From contig CAISHO010000010.1 in NCBI GenBank assembly GCA_903885165.1, positions 1 to 64,000 on the forward strand: 64,000 bases of DNA, in the 5' to 3' direction. Shown piece by piece: positions 25,006 through 34,168 of this stretch. This stretch comes from an uncultured Nitrosomonadales bacterium. GTDB taxonomy: Bacteria > Pseudomonadota > Gammaproteobacteria > Burkholderiales > Gallionellaceae. The notes below the pieces were generated by a model, which was not told the DNA's origin, made no database searches, and saw only the letters and a program-made list of their open reading frames with translations. Each line of letters opens with the position of its first letter. Within the stretch, counting starts at the first letter, position 1. Both the position numbers and the translations under genes were made by a program.

Positions 25006-25093
25006 GTCATTCCCGCGCAGGCGGGAATCCAGCTGGAATATCCGCTACGCGGGGTGTTTTGAATAACTGGATTCCCGCCTGCGCGGGAATGAC
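25006..25093. repeat. Palindromic intergenic repeat with 27-bp perfect inverted arms
   Basis: Arms at 25006-25032 and 25067-25093 (beginning GTCATTCCCGCGCAGGCGGG) are exact reverse complements, with a 34-base centre. This ATTCCCGC-type sequence is a common interspersed repeat in proteobacterial genomes and behaves like a small non-autonomous (MITE/REP-like) element. It fills the gap between two minus-strand genes and would form a strong RNA hairpin. Confidence 0.85.
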
Positions 25094-25098
25094 AGAAG

Positions 25099-26190
25099 TT
25101 ATAGGTGAGGCGCAAGGTTGCGGCGCAGATACTCGTGAAAATGCAGCATGCCATCTTCGGTGGGTGACTGATAGGGGCCGTGCTCTTCAATGCCTCGCTG
25201 ATACAACGATTTGCGTCCCTGATTCATGCGTACGCAGATCACGTCATCTTCAATGGCCGTTTCGTTATAGGCTTTCTGTTCCGCTTCGACGTATTCGCGC
25301 TCGAACAATACGATGTCTTCCAGATAATAGAATTCGACGATGTTGGTGCAGGCTTCCGCGCCGCGAGGAACCAAGGTGCTGATGACCAGCGTGCCGGGAT
25401 ACCACTCGACCATGATGTTAGGGTAGTAAGTCAGCCAGATGGCGCCATATTTTGGCAATTTTCCGCCATGGTAGCGCAGCACCTGTTCCTGCCAGTCGCC
25501 ATACGCTGCGCTGCCGACTTTTTGCAGGGCATTTTTGATGCCGACGGTCTGTACGCTGTACTGCTCGCCAAATTCCCATTTCAGATCGTCGCAATCGACG
25601 AAATTGCCTAAGCCCGGATGGAACGGCACGACGTGGTAGTCTTCCAGATACACCTCGATGAAGGTTTTCCAGTTGAAGGCGTATTCATCCACCTGTACTC
25701 GGTCCAGCATATAGCCAGAAAAATCAAGATCTTGCATTACGCCAACTTTAGCCAGATCTTTTGCAATATCGCGCTCACCGGAGAACAGCAAGCCGTTCCA
25801 GTTTTGCAGCGGTGATTTGTTCAGATGCAAACAGGGATTTTCCGGGAAATGTGGTGCGCCCAGTAATTCGCCATCGGTCTTATAGGTCCAGCGATGCAGC
25901 GGACAAACAATATGTTGCGCATTGCCACGGCCTTGCAGCATGGTCGCCTGGCGGTGGCGGCAGATATTGGAGAGCAGTTCCACGCCGTTCGGGTTGCGTA
26001 CCAGCATTTGCGCCTCGTCGCGTAATACCTGATAGTCGCCCATGTTGGGCACCATCAGTTCGTGACCAACGTAGTTCGGTCCTAGTTCAAACAGCATACG
26101 CTGCTCCGTCTCCAAAACCTTGGGGTCGAAATACCAGGCTAAAGGTGGTTGCACCTGAGCCGGAGTGAGTTGATTAGTGATATTGGACAA
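25099..26190 (-). CDS. Rieske-type aromatic ring-hydroxylating oxygenase, alpha subunit
   Basis: 363 residues using TTG at 26190, where the protein aligns with family starts (M-S-N-I...) and an AAGGA site precedes; the frame is open to 26349 but that overlaps xseB. The Rieske 2Fe-2S ligands are C77, H79, C96 and H99 (C-x-H-x16-C-x2-H). The mononuclear iron site is D184-x-H186...H191 in EDYHVVPFHPG. Such enzymes hydroxylate or demethylate aromatic or quaternary-amine substrates. No beta subunit, ferredoxin or reductase gene is nearby, so it relies on electron carriers encoded elsewhere. It is divergent from xseB. Confidence 0.88.
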   Translation of the reverse strand: MSNITNQLTPAQVQPPLAWYFDPKVLETEQRMLFELGPNYVGHELMVPNMGDYQVLRDEAQMLVRNPNGVELLSNICRHRQATMLQGRGNAQHIVCPLHRWTYKTDGELLGAPHFPENPCLHLNKSPLQNWNGLLFSGERDIAKDLAKVGVMQDLDFSGYMLDRVQVDEYAFNWKTFIEVYLEDYHVVPFHPGLGNFVDCDDLKWEFGEQYSVQTVGIKNALQKVGSAAYGDWQEQVLRYHGGKLPKYGAIWLTYYPNIMVEWYPGTLVISTLVPRGAEACTNIVEFYYLEDIVLFEREYVEAEQKAYNETAIEDDVICVRMNQGRKSLYQRGIEEHGPYQSPTEDGMLHFHEYLRRNLAPHL

Positions 26191-26316
26191 ACCCAAACCA
26201 TCCTTACTGTGAATATGTTTATTACGGGGAAGATCGTGATTTTCCCTTAAATCGGGGGGGAGGGCAACAAAAATTGGCTCTGACTGGTTGCGTTGGGTAA
26301 AATAGGCGTCTTTCCT

Positions 26317-26559
26317 ATGCAGAAGAATGAAATGGTCGGAAAATCTCAAAAACCGTTGGGCTATGAAGCGGCGATGGTCGAGTTAGAGCAGATTGTCGCC
26401 GATATGGAGGCGGGCAAGCTGACGCTGGAAGATTCGCTGGCGGCTTATAAACGGGGTGCGGAGTTGCTGACATTTTGTCGCAGCCGTCTTGAGGATGCGC
26501 AGCAGCAGGTGCGCGTGCTCGAAGATGGCGTTTTGAAAGAGCTGGGCGAGGTGATTTGA
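26317..26559 (+). CDS. xseB: Exodeoxyribonuclease VII small subunit
   Basis: 80 residues from the ATG at 26317 (an ATG at 26332 is also possible). The pattern Y-E-A-A-M-V-E-L-E-Q-I-V...M-E-A-G-K-L-T-L-E-D-S-L-A-A-Y-K-R-G is typical of XseB, a two-helix protein that assembles with XseA to degrade single-stranded DNA. Its stop overlaps the ispA start (TGATG). The xseB-ispA-dxs order is standard in proteobacteria. xseA is not in the window. Confidence 0.92.
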   Translation: MQKNEMVGKSQKPLGYEAAMVELEQIVADMEAGKLTLEDSLAAYKRGAELLTFCRSRLEDAQQQVRVLEDGVLKELGEVI

Positions 26560-27449
26560 TGAATACTGATTTTTCCGCTTGGGCTGTCGCCCGGCAAAGT
26601 CGATTTGAAGAAGTGCTGCGCGACGTTTTGCCGCAGCCCGAGATTGCGCCGCAGCGTTTGCATCAGGCAATGCGCTACGCCGTGTTGGATGGTGGCAAGC
26701 GGGTGCGCCCCCTGCTGGCTTTCGCTGCGGGTGAATTGGCCGCTGCTGAGGTGGAGCGTGTCAATATCGTGGCGGCCGCAGTCGAGTTGATCCACGCTTA
26801 TTCGCTGGTGCATGACGACATGCCTTGTATGGATGACGACGTGTTGCGCCGGGGGAAGCCGACTTGTCATGTGCAGTATGACGAAGCGACCGCCTTGTTA
26901 GTTGGCGACAGTCTGCAATCTCTGGCGTTTCAGTTGCTGGTGGAGCACCGTCTTAGTGATGGCCCGCAGCAGCAGTTGGCGATGATCAAGTTGCTGGCGG
27001 TGGCGTCCGGTTCGCGCGGTATGGCGGGCGGTCAGGCGATCGATCTGGACAGTGTTGGTAAGTCATTGAGCCTGCCTGAGCTGGAATTTATGCACATCCA
27101 TAAGACCGGTGCGCTGATTCGTGCCGCCGTCTTGCTGGGTGCGCAGTGCGGTCATGTCTCGGCTGAGCAACTGGCTAAACTGGATCATTACGGTAAATGC
27201 GTGGGGCTGGCGTTTCAGGTAGTGGACGATGTCCTCGACGCTGAAGCGGATACCGCGACCTTGGGTAAGACCGCCGGTAAGGATGAAGATAACGACAAGC
27301 CGACTTATGTTAGTTTGCTGGGTGTGGTCGCCGCGCGGGAGATGGTAAAAAATCTGCACGCAGAAGCGCTGGATAGTCTGGTCGATTTCGGCGATGCCGG
27401 GCAGCGCCTGCGCGAACTGGCTGATTTCATTGTGTTGAGAAAGTTTTGA
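26559..27449 (+). CDS. ispA: Farnesyl/geranyl diphosphate synthase IspA
   Basis: 296 residues. Condenses IPP with DMAPP and GPP to farnesyl diphosphate in the cytoplasm. The first aspartate-rich motif is DDMPCMDDD with a downstream RRGKP, the second is [12 protein letters not shown], and [15 protein letters not shown] near the C-terminus is typical of IspA. The insertion of two residues in the first motif (D-D-x4-D) is the bacterial short-chain synthase pattern. Start and stop overlap xseB and dxs, so the three genes are translationally coupled. Confidence 0.96.
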   Translation: MNTDFSAWAVARQSRFEEVLRDVLPQPEIAPQRLHQAMRYAVLDGGKRVRPLLAFAAGELAAAEVERVNIVAAAVELIHAYSLVHDDMPCMDDDVLRRGKPTCHVQYDEATALLVGDSLQSLAFQLLVEHRLSDGPQQQLAMIKLLAVASGSRGMAGGQAIDLDSVGKSLSLPELEFMHIHKTGALIRAAVLLGAQCGHVSAEQLAKLDHYGKCVGLAFQVVDDVLDAEADTATLGKTAGKDEDNDKPTYVSLLGVVAAREMVKNLHAEALDSLVDFGDAGQRLRELADFIVLRKF

Positions 27450-29281
27450 TGTATTCCCTGCTCGATACCATCCAAACCCCGGAGGATTTGCGTCAGTTGA
27501 CGCGCGAACAGTTACCGCAACTGGCGCGTGAGTTGCGTGAATTTTTGATCGAATCAGTCAGTAAGACTGGCGGTCATCTGTCTTCAAATCTTGGTACGGT
27601 GGAACTGACCGTCGCCCTGCATGCCATCTACAACACGCCGGAAGATAGGCTGGTATGGGATGTTGGTCATCAAACCTATGTGCATAAAATTTTGACCGGA
27701 CGCCGAGAGGCGATGAAAACACTGCGTATGGCGGGTGGACTTGCCGGTTTTCCCAAGCGTGAGGAGAGTCCTTACGATACCTTTGGCACGGGACATTCCA
27801 GTACCTCGATTTCAGCCGCGCTAGGTATGGCGGTCGCCGCGCAATTATCCGGTTCCGAGCGCCGCGCCGTGGCGATCATTGGTGACGGGGCGATGACTGG
27901 GGGGATGGCGTTTGAGGCGCTCAACAATGCGGGGGCGATGAACGCCAATTTGCTGGTGATTCTCAACGACAACGATATGTCGATCTCGCGTCCGGTCGGT
28001 GCGCTGAATAATTATCTGGCGCGACTGATGTCCGGACGCTTCTACGCCGCGATGCGCCGTGGTAGTGAAAAAGTCCTGAAGGGTCTGCCACCGGTGCTGG
28101 AGTTTGCCAAACGTGCCGAAGAACATGTCAAAGGCATGGTCACGCCCAGCACCTTGTTTGAAGAATTTGGCTTTAACTATATCGGCCCGATCGACGGCCA
28201 CGATCTGAACGCCTTGCTGGACACGCTGGGCAACATCCGTCAGCTCGAAGGTCCGCAGTTTTTGCATGTGGTCACGCAAAAAGGTCGTGGTTACCCGCTG
28301 GCCGAAGAAGACTGTCTGCTCTATCACGGCGTGGGTAAATTCGACCGGACCAATGGTATCGTGCAAAAGCAGGCGAGCAAACCCACTTATACCGAGGTGT
28401 TTGGTCGTTGGTTGTGCGATATGGCGGCGAAGGATGATCGCTTAGTCGGGATTACACCGGCGATGTGCGAAGGCTCCGGCATGCCGGAATTTGCAAAACA
28501 ATACCCAACTCGCTATTTCGATGTAGGTATTGCCGAGCAGCACGCGTTAACCTTTGCCGCCGGACTTGCTTGTGACGGGTATAAACCGGTGGTGGCGATC
28601 TACTCGACTTTCTTGCAGCGCGCCTATGATCAGTTGATACACGACATCGCGATACAAAAACTCCCTGTTGTGCTGGCGATCGACCGGGGCGGACTGGTGG
28701 GCGCAGATGGCGCGACCCATGCGGGCAGTTTTGATCTGTCCTTCTTGCGCTGCATACCGAATATGACGGTGATGACGCCGTCCGACGAGAATGAATGCCG
28801 TCAGATGCTCTACACCGCGATGACGTTGGATACGCCGAGTGCGGTGCGCTATCCGCGCGGCATGGGGCCAGGCGTGGCGGTTGTGGATGAAATGCAGGCG
28901 CTGCCGCTGGGACGCGGCGAAGTGCGCCGAAAAGGTAAGCGCGTGGCGATTTTAGCCTTCGGTTCCATGCTGGCGCCCGCGATGCTGGCAGGTGAAGAAT
29001 TGGATGCTACCGTGGTTAACATGCGCTTCGTCAAGCCACTGGATGTGGCGCTGGTGCAACGCCTGGCGGCAGAACATGAGTTGCTGGTTACAGTGGAAGA
29101 GAATACGGTGCAGGGCGGGGCGGGCAGTGCGGTGGCTGAATGTGTGACGGGTGTAACGATGCTGAATCTGGGTTTGCCGGATCGCTTTATCGAACAGGGT
29201 GAGCACGCGCAGATGCTGGCTGACTGCGGTCTGAGTGCCGCCGGTCTGATTCGTACAATAAATAGCAAATTGACCAAGTAA
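27449..29281 (+). CDS. dxs: 1-deoxy-D-xylulose-5-phosphate synthase
   Basis: 610 residues. First enzyme of the MEP isoprenoid pathway: pyruvate plus glyceraldehyde 3-phosphate to DXP, using thiamine diphosphate. The ThDP motif is [20 protein letters not shown], the N-terminal domain has [13 protein letters not shown], and the middle pyrimidine domain has [18 protein letters not shown] transketolase C-terminal domain ends the protein. Its ATG overlaps the ispA stop. A TATAAT sequence at 29298, just after the dxs stop, may be the -10 of folE2, so the operon probably ends here. Confidence 0.97.
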   Translation: MYSLLDTIQTPEDLRQLTREQLPQLARELREFLIESVSKTGGHLSSNLGTVELTVALHAIYNTPEDRLVWDVGHQTYVHKILTGRREAMKTLRMAGGLAGFPKREESPYDTFGTGHSSTSISAALGMAVAAQLSGSERRAVAIIGDGAMTGGMAFEALNNAGAMNANLLVILNDNDMSISRPVGALNNYLARLMSGRFYAAMRRGSEKVLKGLPPVLEFAKRAEEHVKGMVTPSTLFEEFGFNYIGPIDGHDLNALLDTLGNIRQLEGPQFLHVVTQKGRGYPLAEEDCLLYHGVGKFDRTNGIVQKQASKPTYTEVFGRWLCDMAAKDDRLVGITPAMCEGSGMPEFAKQYPTRYFDVGIAEQHALTFAAGLACDGYKPVVAIYSTFLQRAYDQLIHDIAIQKLPVVLAIDRGGLVGADGATHAGSFDLSFLRCIPNMTVMTPSDENECRQMLYTAMTLDTPSAVRYPRGMGPGVAVVDEMQALPLGRGEVRRKGKRVAILAFGSMLAPAMLAGEELDATVVNMRFVKPLDVALVQRLAAEHELLVTVEENTVQGGAGSAVAECVTGVTMLNLGLPDRFIEQGEHAQMLADCGLSAAGLIRTINSKLTK

Positions 29282-29337
29282 ATTTGTCGGGATTGGTTAT
29301 AATTCCCGCTATCCGAAATCTATTAGAAGGCTTACTT

Positions 29338-30129
29338 ATGAACGCTCCAATAGCTGATGTGCAGAATCTGGCTGATTTACGACAGATTGCCATTAATCGT
29401 GTCGGCATCAAAGGCATACGCCATCCTGTAAAAGTACAAGACAAGAGTGTCGGCGTGCAGCACACCATCGCCACCTTCAATATGTATGTGCATCTGCCGC
29501 ACAACTTTAAGGGCACGCATATGTCTCGCTTTGTCGAGATTTTGAATCGCCACGAACGTGAAATTTCCGTTGAGTCGTATGAGAGCATCCTGCGAGAGAT
29601 GGTGAAACTGCTGGAAGCGGAGTCCGGTTACATCGAGATGAGCTTCCCGTACTTCGTCAATAAGACTGCGCCGGTATCAGGTGTACAGAGTTTGCTCGAT
29701 TACGATGTGACGCTGATCGGCGAAATGAAAGATGGCAAAGCCAGCGTGACGATGAAAGTGCTGGTGCCGGTGACTAGCCTTTGCCCCTGTTCCAAGAAAA
29801 TTTCCGAGCGCGGTGCGCACAATCAGCGCTCCCACGTGACCATCACGCTGCGCACCAACAGCTTCGTCTGGATCGAAGATGTGGTCGCGATCGCCGAGAA
29901 ACAGGCGTCCTGCGAGTTGTACGGTTTGCTCAAACGCCCGGATGAAAAATACGTCACCGAACGCGCTTATGACAACCCTAAGTTCGTCGAAGACATGGTG
30001 CGCGATGTGGCGGCTGTGCTCAATGCCGATGATAGGGTAGATGCCTATATCGTCGAATCCGAGAATTTTGAGTCTATCCACAATCATTCGGCCTATGCGC
30101 TGATCGAAAGAGACAAAACTCAGGGTTGA
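29338..30129 (+). CDS. folE2: GTP cyclohydrolase FolE2 (type IB)
   Basis: 263 residues from the ATG at 29338 (AGAAGG upstream); the open frame back to 29284 covers the promoter. Converts GTP to dihydroneopterin triphosphate for folate synthesis, an alternative to FolE that can use metals other than zinc. Conserved [12 protein letters not shown], the catalytic cysteine region [11 protein letters not shown], and [11 protein letters not shown] are present. FolE2 is often used under zinc limitation, but no Zur box was seen. It is followed by a hairpin and a heptamer repeat before the amidotransferase. Confidence 0.95.
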   Translation: MNAPIADVQNLADLRQIAINRVGIKGIRHPVKVQDKSVGVQHTIATFNMYVHLPHNFKGTHMSRFVEILNRHEREISVESYESILREMVKLLEAESGYIEMSFPYFVNKTAPVSGVQSLLDYDVTLIGEMKDGKASVTMKVLVPVTSLCPCSKKISERGAHNQRSHVTITLRTNSFVWIEDVVAIAEKQASCELYGLLKRPDEKYVTERAYDNPKFVEDMVRDVAAVLNADDRVDAYIVESENFESIHNHSAYALIERDKTQG

Positions 30130-30142
30130 GAAAATAGAATTG

Positions 30143-30181
30143 AGGATTGAGTGAAAGGCGGTGTGGCTTTTCCTCAATCCT
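30143..30181 (+). repeat. 9-bp inverted repeat between folE2 and the amidotransferase
   Basis: AGGATTGAG (30143-30151) and CTCAATCCT (30173-30181). In RNA it could end the folE2 transcript, although no clean U-run follows. It would also hide the GAGGA ribosome-binding site and the GTG start at 30151. Confidence 0.55.
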
Positions 30182-30933
30182 TTCTCCTCACTCCTCACTC
30201 CTCACTCCTCACTCCTCACTCCTCTATGCTCCCTATCGCTATCTTTCGTCATCTGGCAATCGAAGGACCCGGTTTTCTGGCCGGGTTTCTCGATGAGAGC
30301 AACATTCCCTGGCAACTGATCGCCATCGATGCTGGACACGCTGTTCCTCAATCTGCACAAGGTTTTTCCGGTCTGGTATTTATGGGCGGGCCGATGAGCG
30401 TGAATGACGATCTGCCGTGGATAGCGCAGGAACTGGCCTTGATACGGGATGCGGTGGCGCACGATATTCCAGTGCTTGGCCACTGTCTGGGCGGACAGTT
30501 GATTTCAAAGGCGCTGGGCGGAAGTGTTGCGAAAAATCCAATCAAGGAAATCGGCTGGTGTAGCGTGGCAGTGGCTGATAATGCAATTGCGCGCAACTGG
30601 TTCGGCGCTGCACTACACTTTGATGCCTTTCACTGGCACGGTGAAACCTTTACCCTGCCGCAAGGGGCTGTTCATCTGTTGTCCAGCGAGCACTGCGCTA
30701 ATCAGGCTTACGCCATCGGCCCGCATCTGGCTTTGCAATGCCATATCGAAATGACCGGGACGATGATAGAAGACTGGTGCGCAGCGGGTGAGGATGAACT
30801 CTCAGCTAGTGCAGCCAGCCCTGCGGTGCAGACGGCGCAACTCATTAAGCAGTCAATAGCGCAAAAACTTCCGCTCCTGCATGAAGTCGCTGTGCGGTTG
30901 TATACGCGCTGGCTGGCCGGTGTTCCGAGATAA
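30151..30933 (+). CDS. Class I glutamine amidotransferase (GMP synthase-like)
   Basis: The GTG at 30151 gives 260 residues and has GAGG five bases upstream. The ATG at 30226 gives 235 residues and matches family starts (M-x-P-I-A-I-F-R-H), but has no ribosome site, as only CTCCTCA repeats precede it. The catalytic Cys is in the elbow G-H-C-L-G-G-Q, the oxyanion segment is FMGGPMSVNDD, and the His-x-Glu is in CHIEMT, so the triad is complete. These stand-alone domains hydrolyse glutamine or gamma-glutamyl compounds. The stop overlaps the LRR-kinase start (TAATG). The 7-bp repeat lies inside the longer frame; see finding. Confidence 0.85.
   Translation: MKGGVAFPQSFLLTPHSSLLTPHSSMLPIAIFRHLAIEGPGFLAGFLDESNIPWQLIAIDAGHAVPQSAQGFSGLVFMGGPMSVNDDLPWIAQELALIRDAVAHDIPVLGHCLGGQLISKALGGSVAKNPIKEIGWCSVAVADNAIARNWFGAALHFDAFHWHGETFTLPQGAVHLLSSEHCANQAYAIGPHLALQCHIEMTGTMIEDWCAAGEDELSASAASPAVQTAQLIKQSIAQKLPLLHEVAVRLYTRWLAGVPR
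30184..30225 (+). repeat. Tandem heptamer, six copies of CTCCTCA
   Basis: Five exact copies of CTCCTCA and a sixth ending in T run head to tail for 42 bases, right up to the ATG at 30226. A 7-base unit is not a multiple of three, so gain or loss of one copy would shift any frame crossing it. Confidence 0.9.
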
Positions 30934-32231
30934 TGGATACGCTCTCAAAGTTGCGCAGCGGGCAACTAGCAGGCATCAAACGGCTGGACTTGTCGTGCGG
31001 CTTAACGCAGTTTCCCGTTGAAATCTTCGATCTGGCCGATACGCTTGAAATTCTCAATATCTCCGGCAATGCGCTATCGACGCTGCCGGATGAGCTAGCT
31101 AGACTGCATAAACTGCGCGTGATCTTTTGTTCCGACAATCAATACACCGAAGTGCCGGAAGTCTTGGGTCGTTGTCCGAATCTCGAAATGATCGGATTTA
31201 AAGCAAATAAAATCAATCGATTGAGCGCTGCGGCTTTGCCTCGTGCTTTGCGCTGGCTAATTCTGACCGACAATCAACTCATCGAATTGCCCGCACAGAT
31301 CGGGCAATGCACCCGTTTGCAGAAACTGATGCTGGCGGGTAATCATTTGCAGCGCCTGCCGGATGAAATGGCGGCGTGCCGCAATCTGGAGTTGCTGAGG
31401 ATTTCCGCCAATCACTTCGAGTCTTTGCCTGAATGGCTGTTGTCTCTGCCGCACCTGGCGTGGTTAGCTTACGCCGGAAACCCTTTTGTCGATGTATTGG
31501 AAGCCGCTTCCGTCGCGAAACAGGAAATCACGCATATTCATTGGCATGGTCTTGATTTACAACAAAAATTGGGTGAAGGTGCGTCCGGCATCATTCATCA
31601 GGCTGGCTGGCAAACGCCGGAAGGTTTAACGCACGTCGCGGTTAAGTTGTTTAAGGGCGCAGTGACCAGCGACGGGCTGCCAAAAAGCGAAAAGGCAGCG
31701 TGTCTGGCCGCCGGTATACACCCCAATCTAATCCCGGTCACGGGCAAAATCAGCGGTCATCCCGAGGGCGTGGCAGGGTTGGTGATGGAGTTGATCGAAG
31801 CGCATTTCATCAATCTGGCCGGTCCTCCCAGTCTGGAATCCTGTACTCGTGACATCTATCCTGCCGGCACGACATTTTCTCTGTCTATGGTTTTAGCTAT
31901 GGCGCAGGGTATCGCCTCGGCCGCAGAACAGTTGCATGCTCGCGGCATCATGCACGGCGATTTGTATGCGCACAACATATTGTGGGATGAGCAGGGCGAT
32001 TGCCTGCTGGGCGACTTCGGTGCGGCGTCATTCGTTCCGCCGGATCAGGGCGTCGCGCTCGAACGTATTGAGGTGCGCGCTTTTGCTTGTTTATTGGAAG
32101 AGTTGCTTGAACGTTGCGCAGAGCAAGCAACGGGGCTGTGGGACTTACAGCGCTGCTGTGCTCAAACCGATGTCGATGCCAGACCCTTGTTCGCGGAAAT
32201 TAACAAGAGCCTGGGTAACTATTTGATTTAA
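30933..32231 (+). CDS. Leucine-rich-repeat protein kinase
   Basis: 432 residues. Residues about 16-185 are seven to eight leucine-rich repeats of the L-x-x-L-x-L-x-x-N-x-L type (for example LEILNISGNALSTLP). Residues 206-430 form a protein-kinase-like domain: glycine loop LGEGASG (213-219), VAVK with K238, HGDLYAHN with D343 and N348, and DFG at 361-363. All catalytic positions are kept, so Ser/Thr kinase activity is plausible, though the activation loop is short. No membrane segment, so it is cytoplasmic. Its start overlaps the amidotransferase stop, giving translational coupling. LRR-kinase proteins of this kind exist in bacteria, but their targets are unknown. Confidence 0.87.
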   Translation: MDTLSKLRSGQLAGIKRLDLSCGLTQFPVEIFDLADTLEILNISGNALSTLPDELARLHKLRVIFCSDNQYTEVPEVLGRCPNLEMIGFKANKINRLSAAALPRALRWLILTDNQLIELPAQIGQCTRLQKLMLAGNHLQRLPDEMAACRNLELLRISANHFESLPEWLLSLPHLAWLAYAGNPFVDVLEAASVAKQEITHIHWHGLDLQQKLGEGASGIIHQAGWQTPEGLTHVAVKLFKGAVTSDGLPKSEKAACLAAGIHPNLIPVTGKISGHPEGVAGLVMELIEAHFINLAGPPSLESCTRDIYPAGTTFSLSMVLAMAQGIASAAEQLHARGIMHGDLYAHNILWDEQGDCLLGDFGAASFVPPDQGVALERIEVRAFACLLEELLERCAEQATGLWDLQRCCAQTDVDARPLFAEINKSLGNYLI

Positions 32232-32238
32232 TTTGTAA

Positions 32239-33492
32239 TTAAACTTTTTCTAATACGGCAGCGAAGAAACCATCGGTGGCGTGCAGGTTGGGGCGCAGCT
32301 CCAGATAATCACCCATCTCCATCGGGATCTTCTGTTGCTTCAATACTTCGCCCGCGGGAAGCAGCACAAAGTCGGGATGACTGGCGAGGAAAGCTGTCAC
32401 GATGTTCTGGTTTTCTTCAGGCAGTATGCTGCAAGTTGCATAGACCAGACGACCGCCTTTTTTCACCAGACGACTGGCAGATGCCAAAATAGCAGTTTGT
32501 TTCTGATTGAGTTCAGCGATGCTTTGCGGTGACTGGCGGAACTTCAGATCCGGATTGCGGCGCAAGGTGCCCAGTCCGCTGCACGGTGCATCAACCAGCA
32601 CGCGGTCGATCTTGCCGGACAGGCGTTTTACCTTGAGATCGTTCTCATGCGCGATCAGCATAGGCTGAATGTTGGAGGCGCCCGAACGTTTCAGGCGCGG
32701 CTTGAGATTAGCCAGACGTTTTTCGGATACGTCCATTGCGTACAATCGACCTTGTGAATTCATCAGTGCAGAGAGCATCAGCGTCTTGCCGCCTGCACCC
32801 GCGCAGAAATCCACCACCATGTCGTTGCGTTTCGGTGCTAACAAAAATCCCAACAACTGGCTGCCCTCATCCTGTACTTCAACTTTACCCTCGGTGAACA
32901 GCGCATCCTTGTTCAGCGGAATTTTTTCCTTGAGGCGGATGCCGATCGGCGAGTAGGGCGTGGGCGTCGCATCGATATTCTGTTCTTGCAGTTGCAGCAG
33001 CACGTCTTCGCGTTTTGCCAACAGGGTGTTGACGCGGATATCCAGCGGCGCGCCCAGTTGCATAGCCTGACCCAGCGTTAAGATTTCCTCGTCCGAGTAG
33101 GAGGTGCGCATTTTTTCGATCAGCCATTCAGGCAGTTCGGCCTGGATGGACAGCGACTGGCCTTCGTATTGCATGCCTTTTGCCGTCGCCAACCATTCGG
33201 CTTCATCGCGTTTCAACACCGGTTGAATTTCGCGCATGTTATAGCCGCCAAATTTCACCAGATAGGCTAACGCCATGCGGCGCGGTGTGGCTTTTCCGTC
33301 GCAGGCGGCTTCCAGCAGCAAGCGGTGGCGCAATACGCCAAAGGAGGTTTCGGCGACGATGGCGCGCTCGTTTGAACCGATGCGCTCGTTCTTGAAGAAA
33401 TAGCGCAGGGTGGTGTCAGCGGGATGTTCCAGCGGCAAAATGGTGCGCAGCGCGAGGATGACGAGGTCTAAACGGTATTCGGTAATCAGCAT
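32239..33492 (-). CDS. RsmB/NOP-family RNA (cytosine-5) methyltransferase
   Basis: 417 residues. The N-terminal ~130 residues are helical and NusB-like. The SAM-binding motif is VVDFCAGAGGKT, and the two active-site cysteines are in DAPCSGLGTLRRNPD and YATCSILPEEN, as in m5C methylases of rRNA. It resembles RsmB but sits near purM-purN and the DUF3108 genes. In betaproteobacteria that is usually a second RsmB/NOP paralogue, so I give no symbol. It is convergent with the LRR-kinase gene, with 7 bases between the stops. Confidence 0.92.
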   Translation of the reverse strand: MLITEYRLDLVILALRTILPLEHPADTTLRYFFKNERIGSNERAIVAETSFGVLRHRLLLEAACDGKATPRRMALAYLVKFGGYNMREIQPVLKRDEAEWLATAKGMQYEGQSLSIQAELPEWLIEKMRTSYSDEEILTLGQAMQLGAPLDIRVNTLLAKREDVLLQLQEQNIDATPTPYSPIGIRLKEKIPLNKDALFTEGKVEVQDEGSQLLGFLLAPKRNDMVVDFCAGAGGKTLMLSALMNSQGRLYAMDVSEKRLANLKPRLKRSGASNIQPMLIAHENDLKVKRLSGKIDRVLVDAPCSGLGTLRRNPDLKFRQSPQSIAELNQKQTAILASASRLVKKGGRLVYATCSILPEENQNIVTAFLASHPDFVLLPAGEVLKQQKIPMEMGDYLELRPNLHATDGFFAAVLEKV

Positions 33493-33843
33493 GACAATAT
33501 TAATCTAAAGGTTCAAGTGCGGAGTTTAACAGTTAAAAACTGGGACGGGTGAAGGTGTTTTTTTCTTGAGCGACGATGGGGTGACGATATGCCGGAGCGA
33601 TATTGTCGAACCCGGTTATGTCGAGGAGAGGCAAATGGTGTGAAATATTTATGAAAGTCGGGCAAATTTACGGGTTTTGTAAGGGAGGTGTAAGTTGACG
33701 TGTGTAATATGTTGCAAGGATTCCGGTGGTCAGGCAAGTGCCGTTTGCTTCGGTCAGGTTTGTGCTAATTCGGATAGTCAGCATTTTCCTGCTATTAGGT
33801 GTGTCATCGATACTTTTTTTATCTTAATTAGGGCGTACAAAAA
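33493..33843. other. 351-bp gap upstream of the RNA methylase
   Basis: Probably holds the methylase promoter on the minus strand and that of the small protein at 33844. A strong ribosome-like site AGGGAGGTG stands before a TTG at 33695. The 93-codon frame it opens is cysteine-rich at first, then of improbable composition, and overlaps the small gene in another frame. I judge the frame unlikely but not excluded. Confidence 0.4.
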
Positions 33844-34044
33844 ATGGTTAAATTTAGAGTGGAGACGGTACTGGATAACGTTACCGGTTACTATTTTAAA
33901 GAAGTTTATTGCGATGAAGAAAGCACCCCTTTGGTTGCCGGGAAACCGATTTACCGCAGCCGTGAACAGGCAATAGCTGATGCCATACAAATATTAAAAA
34001 ATGGAATGCATGTACAGCTAAATGCGGCTTGTCTGGCTGCGTAA
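33844..34044 (+). CDS. Small hypothetical protein
   Basis: 66 residues, MVKFRVETVLDNVTGYYFKE at the start, then Y-R-S-R-E-Q-A-I-A-D-A-I-Q-I-L-K. Composition is balanced and the second half predicts as an amphipathic helix, which favours a real gene. The ribosome site is weak (AGGGCG ten bases upstream). No family recognised. It lies between a core-type methylase and a mobile-DNA scar next to ccdAB, so it may be accessory. Confidence 0.5.
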   Translation: MVKFRVETVLDNVTGYYFKEVYCDEESTPLVAGKPIYRSREQAIADAIQILKNGMHVQLNAACLAA

Positions 34045-34050
34045 TGAACA

Positions 34051-34098
34051 GTGCACTCGCGGTGCACTCGCGGGGTCAGTTCTCACATTCCAACATTT
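34051..34098. repeat. 11-bp tandem duplication next to a transposon-like end
   Basis: GTGCACTCGCG occurs twice in a row (34051-34072) and is followed by GGGTCAGTTCTCACATTCC. Sequences of the GGGGTCAGTTCTCACATT type commonly flank transposase or REP-associated genes in proteobacteria. No transposase remains, so this looks like a scar. Confidence 0.5.
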
Positions 34099-34168
34099 TC
34101 AGCAAATAGGTGTGCAATCGAAAATTATATAACTAAATGATTATATTGTATTTTTAAATTAATCTAAA

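Noticed and set aside
29270-29303. Full sigma70 promoter for folE2 (TTGACC and TATAAT)
   Set aside because: The spacing is 22 bases, too long for a standard promoter; only the -10 is credible.
30163-30165. Internal GTG as amidotransferase start
   Set aside because: No ribosome-binding site precedes it and it still lies upstream of the repeat.
30184-30225. CRISPR-like array
   Set aside because: The unit is a 7-base head-to-tail repeat with no spacers.
33695-33976. 93-codon frame with strong AGGGAGGTG site and N-terminal C-x2-C-C
   Set aside because: Composition after the first 30 residues is improbable and it overlaps a more credible small gene in another frame; kept only as a note.
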